DNA of 64,000 nt, taken from positions 6,572,001-6,636,000 of the forward strand of contig NZ_CP097289.1 of the NCBI RefSeq assembly GCF_023498005.1, written 5' to 3'. The stretch comes from Streptomyces durmitorensis (GTDB lineage Bacteria > Actinomycetota > Actinomycetes > Streptomycetales > Streptomycetaceae). Shown here piece after piece: positions 24,800 through 32,812 of the stretch. The stretch's first letter is position 1, and each line of letters opens with the position of its first letter. The position numbers and the translations under genes are program-made. The notes beneath the pieces are model-generated. The model had not been told where the DNA came from. It did no database searches and saw only the letters and a program-made list of their open reading frames with translations.

Positions 24800-25606
24800 T
24801 CAGTGGATCTCGCGCACCACCACGTCGAGCGCCCACGCCTTGCCCGCCTTCGCCGGAGCCTGCGCCTCCACCACGTGCCCGAGGTCCCGCAGCGCCTCGA
24901 CCAGCTCCGCCGGGCCCTTCGGCTGCGTGCCGGTCTCCAGCAGAGAGCGGACGATCCTGCCCTTCGTCGCCTTGTTGAAGTGCGAGACGACGGAGCGCTT
25001 CTCGACCCCGGTCGCCGGGTCGGTCTGCGCGTGCAGCACCCGCACCGTCGCCGTCCGGTCCGCGACCTCGCCCTTCGGCTTCCAGGCGGCCGTGTACGCC
25101 GATGAACGCAGGTCGAGGACCAGCCCGTCGCCCGCCGCCTCGGGCATCGCCGAGGCCATCGGCGTACGCCAGTAGGCGCCGAGCGCGCCGAGGCCCGGCA
25201 GCTTGACGCCCATCGAGCAGCGGTAGGAGGGGATGCGGTCCGTGACGCCGACGGCGCCCCACAGTCCGGAGAAGACAAGCAGCGAGCGGGCCGCGCGGCG
25301 CTTGGCGGCGGCGTCCAGGGAGGCGAGGTCAAGGGCGTCGTACAGGACGCCGGTGTAGATCTCCCCCGCGGGGCGCGCGCCGGCAGTCCGCAGCTCGGTG
25401 TTCTTGGCGACCTCACCGCGCAGACCTTCACTCAGTCCGAGTACGTCACGGGCCTTGTCCTCGTCCGCCACGCAGAGCTCGACCAGCTCGTCGAGCACGG
25501 CCCGCCGCGCGTCCGCGAGCACCGGCAGGGAGAGCGACTCCGGCTTCAGGGGGGCGCCGCGGCCGGAGGGTGCCTTGCCTTCGGAGGGCGGCAGCAGGAC
25601 GAGCAT
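24800..25606 (-). CDS. yaaA: YaaA family peroxide-stress protein (DUF328)
   Basis: ATG 25606 has AAGGAG at a good spacing. The 268-residue product begins MLVLLPPSEGKAPSGRGAPL, the conserved start of the family. It contains GVLYDALDLASLDAAAKRRA, LLVFSGLWGAVGVTDRIPSYR and SHFNKATKGRIVRSLLE. In Escherichia coli YaaA limits intracellular iron and protects DNA during peroxide stress. The same role is likely but untested in actinomycetes. Confidence 0.93.
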   Translation of the reverse strand: MLVLLPPSEGKAPSGRGAPLKPESLSLPVLADARRAVLDELVELCVADEDKARDVLGLSEGLRGEVAKNTELRTAGARPAGEIYTGVLYDALDLASLDAAAKRRAARSLLVFSGLWGAVGVTDRIPSYRCSMGVKLPGLGALGAYWRTPMASAMPEAAGDGLVLDLRSSAYTAAWKPKGEVADRTATVRVLHAQTDPATGVEKRSVVSHFNKATKGRIVRSLLETGTQPKGPAELVEALRDLGHVVEAQAPAKAGKAWALDVVVREIH

Positions 25607-26248
25607 GGGTCTCCTTCGGAGGGTCACGGGAGGGGATGCGGCCCCGCGCCAGGGTAATCGCCTCCGCGCCCCAGCTTCGCCCACGCCGCCACTGCCCGTC
25701 CTCCCCGCAGCCTTCCCCGCGCGCGAACATGCCCTTCCCACCCACCCGCCCGTCACCCCGCATCCGCTCCTGCACGAACGAGCTTTCCCGCCCACCCGCC
25801 CGATTGCCCCGCAGCGACCGACGATTGGCTGCAGTCGGGAGCGCGCGCGAGGGGACGTGCCGGTATGTCTGCCCGGAGCACGGTTCGCGGCACTCCGGTG
25901 CCGAAGCAACAACGCGGCCACCGGACGATAGCGAGGACGGACATACCGGCGCGGCCCCGCACCCACACACGGACCGGCACCGTCCCGCCCCACCGTGCCG
26001 TCCCGCCCCCCGTGCCGTCCCGCCCCCCCCGTGCCGTCCCGCCCCCCCCCGTGCCGCGCCGCCCCCCCCCGGTGCCGCGCCGCCCACCGTGCCGCCCCGC
26101 CCCCGTGCCGCGCCGCCCCCGTGCCGCGCCGCCCCCCGTGCCGCCCCGCCCACCGTGCCGCCCCGCCCCCCGCCCCGCCCCCCGTGCCGCGCCCCCGCGC
26201 CGCCCCGCCCACCGTGCCGCCCCGCCCCCCGCGGCCTACGCTCGGTCC
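25607..26248. other. Gene-free 642-base interval, mostly C-rich
   Basis: No credible gene. The left part has an 11-bp inverted repeat (GCCGGTATGTC near 25858 and GACATACCGGC near 25941). The right part is the C-rich repeat tract described separately. Long proline-rich frames run through it on the plus strand but follow from base composition. Confidence 0.6.
25981..26235. repeat. C-rich variable tandem repeat tract upstream of the RNB gene
   Basis: About 255 bases are almost purely made of degenerate units of the form CCGTGCCGCCCCGCCC and CCGTGCCGCGCCGCCC, with C runs of three to nine. The minus strand is correspondingly rich in G runs and could fold into G-quadruplexes. It ends 13 bases before the start codon of the gene at 26249. 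Confidence 0.85.
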
Positions 26249-27691
26249 ATGCCCCGTCGCCACCTCCGCGTGACCGGCGCAGCCGAAGCTCCGTTGCGGG
26301 GCGCGCTGCGTGAGCTGCGTACGAAGCTGGACGTTCCCGAGGCCTTCCCCGGGGATGTCCTCGCCGACGCGGAGCGGGCCGTCGCCGACCCCCGCCTCCC
26401 CGCGCACGACGCGACCGACATCCCCTTCTTCACCATCGATCCGCCCACCTCGGTCGACCTGGACCAGGCGATGCACCTGTCCCGGCGCGAGGGCGGCGGC
26501 TTCCGGGTGCGGTACGCCATCGCCGACGTCGCCGCGTACGTCACACCGGGCGCGCCGCTCGACACGGAGGCCCACCGGCGCGTCACCACCCTCTACTTCC
26601 CGGACGAGAAGGTGCCGCTGCACCCCACCTCGCTGAGCGAGGGCGCGGCCAGCCTGCTGCCGGGCCAGGACTGCCCGGCGGTGCTCTGGACGATCGACCT
26701 CGACGGGGAGGGACGTGCCGTCTCGACCGACGTGCGCCGCGCCCTCGTACGCAGCCGTGCCAAGCTCGACTACGAGGGTGTGCAGCGGGCCATCGACGGC
26801 GGCACCGCCGAGGAGGCCCTCGCGCTGCTCGGCGACATCGGGCGGCTGCGCGAGCAACTGGAGGTCGAGCGGGGAGGCATCTCCCTCAACGTGCCCGAGC
26901 AGGAGATCGTCGAGCGGGACGGCGCGTACGCACTCGACTTCCGCGCCCCGCTGCCCGCCGACGGCTGGAACGCCCAGATCTCCCTCCTCACCGGCATGGC
27001 AGCCGCGGAGCTGATGATCCGGTCGGGCGCCGGCATCCTGCGCACCCTGCCCACCGCCCCCGACGGCGCCGTCGGCCGGCTCCGGCGCACCGCGCAGGCC
27101 CTGCGGGTCGACTGGCCGCACCACGTCCCGTACGCCGAGCTCGTCCGCTCGCTCGACCCGCACGAGCCCCACCACGCCGCGTTCCTCCAGGAGTGCACCA
27201 CGCTCCTGCGCGGCGCCGGATACACCGTGTTCAGCGGCGGCGACGTCCCCGAGCTCACCACGCATGCCGCCGTCGCCGCGCCCTACGCCCACTGCACGGC
27301 CCCGCTCCGCCGCCTCGTCGACCGCTACGCCGCCGAGCTGTGCCTTGCCGCGGTCGCCGGGGACGAGCCGCCGCAGTGGGTGCTCGCCGCGCTGCCCGAG
27401 CTGCCCAAGGAGATGGCGGACGGGACGCGGCGCGCCAACACCGTGGAGCGCGAGTGCGTGGACATCGTCGAGGCGGTGCTGCTCAAGGACCGGGTCGGTG
27501 AGCTCTTCGACGCCGTGGTGGTGGACGTCCAGGAGAGTGAACCGGACGCGGGAACCGTCCAGTTGACCGATCCCGCGATCGTCGCCCGCATCGAGGGCGG
27601 CACGGGCGGCCTTCCGCTGGGGGAGCGGCTGCGGGTGCGGCTCACGCAGGCGGAGCCGGGGACGGCGAAGGTGCGGTTCGCGCCTGCCTGA
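26249..27691 (+). CDS. RNB-domain 3'-5' exoribonuclease (RNase II/R family)
   Basis: ATG 26249 starts a 480-residue product. The RNB catalytic core shows DATDIPFFTIDPPTSVDLDQAMH (metal-binding Asp residues at about 60-75), YAIADVAAYVTPG, YFPDEKVPLHPTSLSEGAASL and later THAAVAAPYAHCTAPLRRLVDRY. There are no clear cold-shock or S1 RNA-binding domains, so it is shorter than RNase R and matches the compact actinobacterial RNB proteins. It would degrade RNA processively in the cytoplasm. Its 3' end overlaps the convergent gene by 50 bases. Confidence 0.9.
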   Translation: MPRRHLRVTGAAEAPLRGALRELRTKLDVPEAFPGDVLADAERAVADPRLPAHDATDIPFFTIDPPTSVDLDQAMHLSRREGGGFRVRYAIADVAAYVTPGAPLDTEAHRRVTTLYFPDEKVPLHPTSLSEGAASLLPGQDCPAVLWTIDLDGEGRAVSTDVRRALVRSRAKLDYEGVQRAIDGGTAEEALALLGDIGRLREQLEVERGGISLNVPEQEIVERDGAYALDFRAPLPADGWNAQISLLTGMAAAELMIRSGAGILRTLPTAPDGAVGRLRRTAQALRVDWPHHVPYAELVRSLDPHEPHHAAFLQECTTLLRGAGYTVFSGGDVPELTTHAAVAAPYAHCTAPLRRLVDRYAAELCLAAVAGDEPPQWVLAALPELPKEMADGTRRANTVERECVDIVEAVLLKDRVGELFDAVVVDVQESEPDAGTVQLTDPAIVARIEGGTGGLPLGERLRVRLTQAEPGTAKVRFAPA

Positions 27692-28451
27692 GGGCGCTCA
27701 GGAGCCGCTCCGGCTCGTCCGCGTGCAGCCGCACCGTCGTCACCGGGCGCCGCTTGCCGAGGAATCCGACCGCCGTGACGGGCTCCGTCAGCTCCAGGGT
27801 GAGGGAGGTCTGCGAGCCGACGGGCAGGTCGATGACCCCGTCGGCGGCCTCGTGCGTGAAGCGCCGCTCACCGCGCACGGCGGCGATCCTCTCCAGCGGT
27901 ATCCGCAGGTCCCGGTGGGCGCCCTGACGTACGCGGAGCGCGTCTTTCGTCAGTACGTGCGGCCGGGTCACGGAGGCGGCGTGGATGCCAAGGATCAGGA
28001 CCACGGTGTAGACGTCGACGACGAGCATCACCGCGTGCGCCACGGGCCAGTCGCGCAGCAGCACGGCCATCCCGACGGTCTCCACCACGCAGACGAAGAC
28101 GAAGCCGTAGAGCATCGCGGCCTGGTCGCGGGCGTGCCCGAAGGCGAGATCCCCCGCCCGCACCCCGTGCCGCCGCCGGGCCACCCACAGCGCGAGGCTG
28201 CCGAGCACCCGCAGCTCGTGCCCCACGATCCTGCGCACCGGCTCCGGCACGACGTCCCTGACCGCCGCGCGCCCGCCCCGCCGGTAGATGAGGGCGAGCC
28301 CCACACCCTCGACGGCGATCAGCACCAGGGCGACGGCTTCCACGCCGACGAGTACGTCCGCGGGGAGCGAGGCCCCGGCCAACAGGCAGACGACAAGGAC
28401 GAGTTCGACGGGTACGACGACCCAGGCGAGGCCCCGCACAAGCCCCTTCAC
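27642..28451 (-). CDS. Membrane protein of unknown function, C-terminal soluble domain
   Basis: GTG 28451 overlaps the TGA of the upstream MerR gene (GTGA), so both form one operon. The 269-residue product has two helices near the N-terminus (residues 5-25, 32-55) and another pair at about 113-165 (YGFVFVCVVETVGMAVLL and VMLVVDVYTVVLILGIHA). A cytoplasmic beta-rich tail ends it (LTLELTEPVTAVGFLGKRRP). The layout hints at a PH-like tail domain, but I do not recognise the family. The gene could be a target controlled by the adjacent regulator. Confidence 0.75.
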   Translation of the reverse strand: MKGLVRGLAWVVVPVELVLVVCLLAGASLPADVLVGVEAVALVLIAVEGVGLALIYRRGGRAAVRDVVPEPVRRIVGHELRVLGSLALWVARRRHGVRAGDLAFGHARDQAAMLYGFVFVCVVETVGMAVLLRDWPVAHAVMLVVDVYTVVLILGIHAASVTRPHVLTKDALRVRQGAHRDLRIPLERIAAVRGERRFTHEAADGVIDLPVGSQTSLTLELTEPVTAVGFLGKRRPVTTVRLHADEPERLLSALRQARTAPSPSPAPPA

Positions 28452-29272
28452 CGGGCACCCCGCTCGCCGAGCAGCCGCATCCCGCGGCGTACGGCTTCGG
28501 CCTGGGCGGGGGCGAAGTCGGAGAAGAAGGCTTCGAGGAACCGGTCCTCGCCGCGGCCGAGCCCGTCGGCCACGGCCCGCACGCCCTCCGTGCCCAGCTC
28601 CTCCAGGAGGGAGTCGGGCAGCGCGTCGGCGAGCGCCCGGGCCGCCTCGTCCACGGCGGCTTCCGTACGCGGGTCGGCGAGGTCGGCGTCGGCGAGCGCG
28701 TCGAGCAGCGCGTACACCTCGTGCGCGCGCTCCACCGCTCCCGGCGTGGTCAGGGCCGGGCGCATCGCGGCAAGGAGCCGGTCCCGGTCCTCCCGGGGTG
28801 CGGTGGTGTCGATCAGGGCGAGCAGCTCCCGGTCCTTCGCGGCCATCGCGGACTCGGGCCCGTCGCGGCCGGCGGTGGAGCGCGCCAACTCGGCGAAGAA
28901 ATCCCCGAGTTCGGGCGATACGGGCCCTTCGGCGGACAGCACCCCGCGCTCCGCGTCGTCGAGCAGCACCCGCAGCCGCTCCCGCCGCTCACGGATCGCG
29001 GCCTCCTGCCGTGCGAGGTCGGCGTCCAGCTCCGCGAGCACCTCGGCGAGCTCGCGCCCCGCGTCGTCCGCGAGCACGTCCCGCACCTCGGCGAGCCCGA
29101 GCCCCAGCTCGGTGAGCCGCCGGATCCGCGCGAGCACGACGGCGTGCCGAAGGCCGTACTCCCGATACCCGTTGGACCGCCGCTCGGGCTCGGGCAGCAG
29201 CCCGAGGTGGTGATAGTGCCTGATGGCCCGCGTGGTGACGCCGACGATCCCGGCGAGCTCCCCGATCCGCAT
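28448..29272 (-). CDS. MerR-family transcriptional regulator with long effector/coil region
   Basis: ATG 29272 (MRIGELAG) or 29281 can start the protein; both lie inside a duplicated 20-bp segment. The 274-residue product has a winged helix at residues 1-70 (VGVTTRAIRHYHHLGLLPEPERRSNGYREYG). A long coiled coil follows (LDADLARQEAAIRERRERLR), then a C-terminal TipAS-like helical domain of about 120 residues. MerR proteins of this kind activate promoters with a stretched spacer after binding a ligand. It probably controls its own operon through the promoter at 29311-29341. Confidence 0.88.
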   Translation of the reverse strand: MRIGELAGIVGVTTRAIRHYHHLGLLPEPERRSNGYREYGLRHAVVLARIRRLTELGLGLAEVRDVLADDAGRELAEVLAELDADLARQEAAIRERRERLRVLLDDAERGVLSAEGPVSPELGDFFAELARSTAGRDGPESAMAAKDRELLALIDTTAPREDRDRLLAAMRPALTTPGAVERAHEVYALLDALADADLADPRTEAAVDEAARALADALPDSLLEELGTEGVRAVADGLGRGEDRFLEAFFSDFAPAQAEAVRRGMRLLGERGAR

Positions 29273-29310
29273 CCCGTTCATGAGGCCGTTCGCATCCCGT
29301 TCATGAGGCC
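29268..29310. repeat. 20-bp direct repeat duplicating the MerR start region
   Basis: CGCATCCCGTTCATGAGGCC is present at 29268-29287 and again at 29291-29310, a 23-base period. Each copy carries ATG codons in the minus-strand sense, but the second copy is out of frame with the gene. Confidence 0.85.
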
Positions 29311-29341
29311 AGTAGAAACGTTGACGCTGCGGCAAGGTCAA
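29311..29341 (-). promoter_or_regulatory. MerR-type promoter with 19-bp spacer
   Basis: On the minus strand, TTGACC (29341-29336) and TCTACT (29316-29311) are separated by 19 bases. The spacer contains part of a TTGAC...GTCAA dyad. A long spacer spanned by a dyad is the hallmark of MerR-controlled promoters, and the MerR gene itself lies immediately downstream. Confidence 0.65.
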
Positions 29342-29342
29342 G

Positions 29343-29700
29343 CGACGGCGCGGAGGGACCCGCCGGGCGGGCGCACTCCTGGAGGCGGGGCTGCGGCCCG
29401 CGGAGGCGGCGACCTGGCAGACGACACTGCCGGGCCCCGCCACTCTTGCCTCCCTCGCGGGCCTCGGCGTCATCTGCACGGCCCTGGCCTTCGTCGTCTT
29501 CCTCGAACTGATCCGGGAGGCGGGCCCGACCCGCGCGGTCGTCTTCACCTACGTGAACCCGGCGGTGGCGGTGGCGGCAGGCGTCGTGTTCCTCTCCGAA
29601 CCCCGGGCGGCGGGCATCGTGGCGGCCTTCACGCTCATCCTGGCGGGCTCGTTCCTGGCGACAGGGGCGTCCGCGGGGCGGAGCTCCGGCACACGCCGGG
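29343..29700 (+). pseudogene. Remnant of an EamA/DMT-superfamily transporter (C-terminal part only)
   Basis: The frame reads ALLEAGLRPAEAATWQTTLP, then GVICTALAFVVFLELIREAG, TRAVVFTYVNPAVAVAAGV and AAFTLILAGSFLATGAS. That is the last three to four helices of an EamA permease, including the conserved YVNPAVAV segment. No N-terminal half, start codon or ribosome site is present. The left end is cut by the MerR promoter region and the right end runs into rnpB. It is therefore a decayed fragment. Confidence 0.75.
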
Positions 29701-29715
29701 TAGCATGGTCGGCAC

Positions 29716-30134
29716 GGCAGACGAGCCGGGCGGACGGCCGCGTGAAGCTCCCCTCACCAGGGGCTCTTCCCGAGGAACGTCCGGGCTCCACAGGGCAAGG
29801 TGGTGGCTAACGGCCACCCGGGGTGACCCGCGGGACAGTGCCACAGAAAACAGACCGCCGGGGACTTCGGTCTCCGGTAAGGGTGAAACGGTGGTGTAAG
29901 AGACCACCAGCGCCTGAGGTGACTCAGGCGGCTAGGTAAACCCCACCTGGAGCAAGGTCAAGAGGGGCCCTGGAAACAGGACCCTGCGCGGATGATCGAG
30001 GGCTGCCCGCCCGAGTCCGCGGGTAGACCGCACGAGGTCCGCAGCAATGCGGACCCTAGATGGATGGCCGTCTCCCCGGCCGCCGCGAGGCGCCCGGGCG
30101 ACAGAACCCGGCGTACAGCCCGACTCGTCTGCCG
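29716..30134 (+). ncRNA. rnpB: RNase P RNA (class A, actinobacterial)
   Basis: The ends pair as helix P1: CGGCAGACGAG (29715-29725) with CTCGTCTGCCG (30124-30134). Inside are the universally conserved segments GAGGAACGTCCGGGCTCC (near 29772), the ACAGAAAACAGACCGCC region (near 29842), GGTAAGGGTGAAACGGTG and, near the 3' end, GCGGACCCTAGATGGATGGC. The 419-nt length fits Streptomyces rnpB. It is the catalytic subunit that trims the 5' leader of tRNA precursors. The exact ends are inferred from pairing. Confidence 0.95.
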
Positions 30135-30284
30135 CCACTTGCGGCTTTGCCTTGGATGGAGTTCCGATCTGCGACGGAGGCCCATTTGCTGCGTTAGGCC
30201 GTGGAGAGTTCCTCGGGCAGCGCTGAAGGCCCTGAAAAGTCCCTGACGTAGATGAGCAGGCAAGCCTCTGCGCTGGCCGTTCGC

Positions 30285-30448
30285 GGACCGAACTCTTCTC
30301 CCCTGCTCAGGCAGGGCAAGGTAGCCCAGGTCGGTGTGGCCTGCGACGGGCCCGCCACGAGACAGAGTTCGCCCGCACCCCGACGGAGCGATGCGCCCGA
30401 CGAGTGGCAGAGGTTCCCGTTCCGAAGCGGCAGCTCGTGCTCAGAAAG
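30285..30448 (+). pseudogene. Frameshifted relic of an Hhe-type helicase C-terminus
   Basis: Nucleotides align with 41960-42118, near the 3' end of the giant helicase gene. Read in pieces, the relic gives LLRQGKVAQVGVACDG and then, after a one-base deletion near 30354, HETEFARTPTERCARRVAEV and PVPKRQLVLRK. The intact protein has LLKQGKIVNVGTAYDVPG, HETEFARTSTEWCARRVAEV and PVVERQLVLRN. A second one-base gap lies near 30297. Similarity stops abruptly after 30448. Confidence 0.75.
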
Positions 30449-30687
30449 CCCGACACCGTCCGCATCCGCTGGATGACACGGACGCCACCGAGATTGACGA
30501 CGCTGACTCCAGCGGCCAGAGGCCGTGCACTCCGGTCCGGGCGTCGGTAGGAGAGGCCGGGCACGGCATCAGCTACCGCTACTCCGACCACCGATACGAC
30601 CGGCAGTACCGCCAGGTACCCTCAGACACATCGCCAACGCGGCCCGACGGGCTTCCGTTCCACTCCGGTGGAGTCTCGAAGGACATG

Positions 30688-30724
30688 CCCCCACCCGCAC
30701 GAGTCACTTCGTGCTGCCTGGGGG
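30688..30724 (+). promoter_or_regulatory. Leader hairpin that includes the Shine-Dalgarno sequence, copy 1
   Basis: Outer stem CCCCCA (30688-30693) with TGGGGG (30719-30724) and inner stem GCACGA (30697-30702) with TCGTGC (30709-30714). The 3' arm GGGGG plus the next AA is the only good ribosome site for the start TTG at 30731. The counterpart is at 32770-32803. Confidence 0.65.
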
Positions 30725-30730
30725 AAGTCC

Positions 30731-32641
30731 TTGCTGTTCCGTGCGTCCGCGAAAACGGTCGCCGTCATGGCACTCGACGGTTCGCTGTTCCTACACCTTG
30801 CCGACCAGTTTCTTCACATGCACGGCTACCAGCCCGGAACCTCGGAGGCGCGTTCCTGGGAGCGCAGCATCCCTATTCTGACCGCCGCGCTCAACGACGC
30901 TGGCCTGGGCGACGTCGAGGTCATGCTCGAGTATGCGCTACCGCTGAACAGCAAGCGCGCCGACGTCGTCCTCGCCGGCCTGCACCCGGTCACGCAGGAG
31001 CCGTCCTACGTTGTGGTCGAGCTGAAGCAGTGGAGCCAGGTGACTCCGCACGAGGACGACCCCACCCTGTGTCATGTCGACGCCTACGCGCATCCGGTGC
31101 TCAACCCGATCGAACAGGTGCGGCGATACTGCGAGTACCTGGTCAACTTCAATGGCGCGGTGGCCGAGCATGGCGAGCGGATCCACGGAGTGGCCTTCCT
31201 GCACAACTCCACCGAGTTCGGGGTGTCAGGGTTGCGGGAGATCGAGCGCGACGGGCGGGGACGGCTCTTCACGGGGGAGCGTCGCGGTGCGTTCCTGGAC
31301 CACCTCCGGTCGAAGCTGAGTGGCAAGCACCCTGGCGCCCACGCGGCCGATGAACTGCTCGCGGGCGCCACCGCACCGTCGAAGCAACTGATGTCCGTGG
31401 CAGCCCAGGAGGTGCGGGAGCGACAGCAGTTCGTCCTCCTCGACGAGCAGCAGGTCGCCTACCGCATGGTGCTCAACGCGGTGGAGAGGGCGAAGCGCGC
31501 TGACCACAAGGAAGTCGTCATCGTCACCGGCGGCCCCGGAACCGGGAAGAGCGTGATCGCGCTCCAACTGCTTGGCGAGCTCTACCGAAGAGGTGTGGCC
31601 GCGGTCCACGCGACTGGCTCGCAGTCGTTCACCAAGACGATGCGCAAGGTGGCCGGTTCCCGGAAGCGGGAAGTCCAGGATCTCTTCAAGTACTTCAACA
31701 GCTTCATGACTACGGAGAAGAACAGCCTGGGTGCTCTGATCTGTGATGAGGCGCACCGCATCCGCGAGACGTCCGCCAACCGCTACACCCGCGCGGCACT
31801 GCGGACCGGCAGAGCACAGATCGACGAGCTCATCGACGTGGCCCACGCACCGGTCTTCTTCCTCGACGAGCACCAAGTGGTGCGCCCCGGTGAGATGGGC
31901 ACCGTGGACGAAATCCGTGAGGCCGCGGCCAGACGGGGCATTGACTGCAATGTCATTCCTCTGGACAGCCAGTTCCGCTGCGGAGGTAGCGACGCCTACC
32001 TGCGCTGGGTGGTCCGACTCCTCGGCCTGGAGCCCGGTGGGCCGGTCGGGTGGGAGCCCGATGACCGCATGCAATTACTGGTCGCCGACAGCCCTGAAGA
32101 GCTGGAGGCGTTCCTCGATGCCCGGCGTGGCGAGAAATACGGTGCCCGGATGTCTGCGGGCTACTGCTGGCGGTGGTCTCCCGAGCCCAAGCCCGGCGTC
32201 CCCCTGCCTCTCGACGTCGTCATCGGGGGCTGGGAGCGGCCTTGGAATCTGCGCGGCGACCGGTCGGTTTCCGGCGCGCCGCCGTCCGCGCTGTGGGCCA
32301 CCGACCCCGCGGGCTTCCGGCAGATCGGCTGCGTCTACACCGCCCAGGGGTTCGAGTACGACTGGTCCGGCGTCATCATCGGCCCGGACTTGGTTTGGCG
32401 GGGCAACCGCTGGATCACCGACCGCTCCGCCTCCAAGGACCCGGTCTTCAAGAAGTCCGTACCCGACACCGATGTGGACCGTCTTATTCGGAACACGTAC
32501 AAGGTTCTGCTGACTCGAGGCATGGTCGGCACGATCGTCTACTCGACCGATCCGGAGACGCGGGAAAAGCTGCGGGAATTGGTGTCTGCCCGACCGGAGC
32601 CACGGCCTGCCGCGGTCGAGGGGCCCCTTCTGCGGCGATGA
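30731..32641 (+). CDS. Schlafen-group-3 (DUF2075) helicase with N-terminal PD-(D/E)XK-like domain, paralogue A
   Basis: TTG 30731 is preferred because GGGGGAA lies six bases upstream, as in the paralogue; ATG 30767 is the alternative. The 636-residue product has an N-terminal nuclease-like core with Asp78 (KRADVVLAG) and Glu97-x-Lys99 (VVVELKQWS). An SF1-like helicase domain follows: Walker A GGPGTGKS (267-274), DEAH (339-342), FFLDEHQVVRPGE, QFRCGGSDAYLRWV, CVYTAQGFEYDW and NTYKVLLTRG. The DUF2075 family is now described as the Schlafen group 3 helicase. It likely acts on nucleic acid in phage defence, by family and context. It carries one TTA codon (32075-32077), so bldA tRNA may limit its translation. 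Confidence 0.85.
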   Translation: MLFRASAKTVAVMALDGSLFLHLADQFLHMHGYQPGTSEARSWERSIPILTAALNDAGLGDVEVMLEYALPLNSKRADVVLAGLHPVTQEPSYVVVELKQWSQVTPHEDDPTLCHVDAYAHPVLNPIEQVRRYCEYLVNFNGAVAEHGERIHGVAFLHNSTEFGVSGLREIERDGRGRLFTGERRGAFLDHLRSKLSGKHPGAHAADELLAGATAPSKQLMSVAAQEVRERQQFVLLDEQQVAYRMVLNAVERAKRADHKEVVIVTGGPGTGKSVIALQLLGELYRRGVAAVHATGSQSFTKTMRKVAGSRKREVQDLFKYFNSFMTTEKNSLGALICDEAHRIRETSANRYTRAALRTGRAQIDELIDVAHAPVFFLDEHQVVRPGEMGTVDEIREAAARRGIDCNVIPLDSQFRCGGSDAYLRWVVRLLGLEPGGPVGWEPDDRMQLLVADSPEELEAFLDARRGEKYGARMSAGYCWRWSPEPKPGVPLPLDVVIGGWERPWNLRGDRSVSGAPPSALWATDPAGFRQIGCVYTAQGFEYDWSGVIIGPDLVWRGNRWITDRSASKDPVFKKSVPDTDVDRLIRNTYKVLLTRGMVGTIVYSTDPETREKLRELVSARPEPRPAAVEGPLLRR

Positions 32642-32769
32642 GCACGTGATATCCAGCCATGATCTCCGTGCTTCCAGCCGACCGACGTGTCATGTGCGTC
32701 GCGGCGGAGCGTCAACTCCCTAAGATCCGAAGTGTCATTGCGGTCCGACGGGCTTCCCACGTGGACATG

Positions 32770-32803
32770 CCCCCATCCGCACGAGTCACTCGTGCCCTGG
32801 GGG
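32770..32803 (+). promoter_or_regulatory. Leader hairpin that includes the Shine-Dalgarno sequence, copy 2
   Basis: Outer stem CCCCCA (32770-32775) with TGGGGG (32798-32803), inner stem GCACGAG (32779-32785) with CTCGTGC (32789-32795), loop TCA. The 3' arm is the ribosome site for GTG 32813. An upstream block CCGACGGGCTTCC (32745-32757) is also shared with copy 1 (30644-30656). Confidence 0.65.
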
Positions 32804-32812
32804 ATCCACCTC

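Larger units (their letters stand above)
30135..30730. other. Gene-free interval at the left edge of the defence island
   Basis: About 600 bases with no intact gene. It contains the helicase relic (about 30285-30448) and, from 30619 on, the leader shared with the gene at 32813. Base composition is visibly less GC-rich than the flanking chromosome. Confidence 0.6.

Noticed and set aside
25865..26248. Proline-rich extension of the RNB protein through the C-rich tract
   Set aside because: The frame is open only because the C-rich repeat lacks stops. Family homology starts right after ATG 26249.
30135..30730. Intact gene between rnpB and helicase A
   Set aside because: Only short frames exist. 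The one clear homology is the frameshifted helicase relic.
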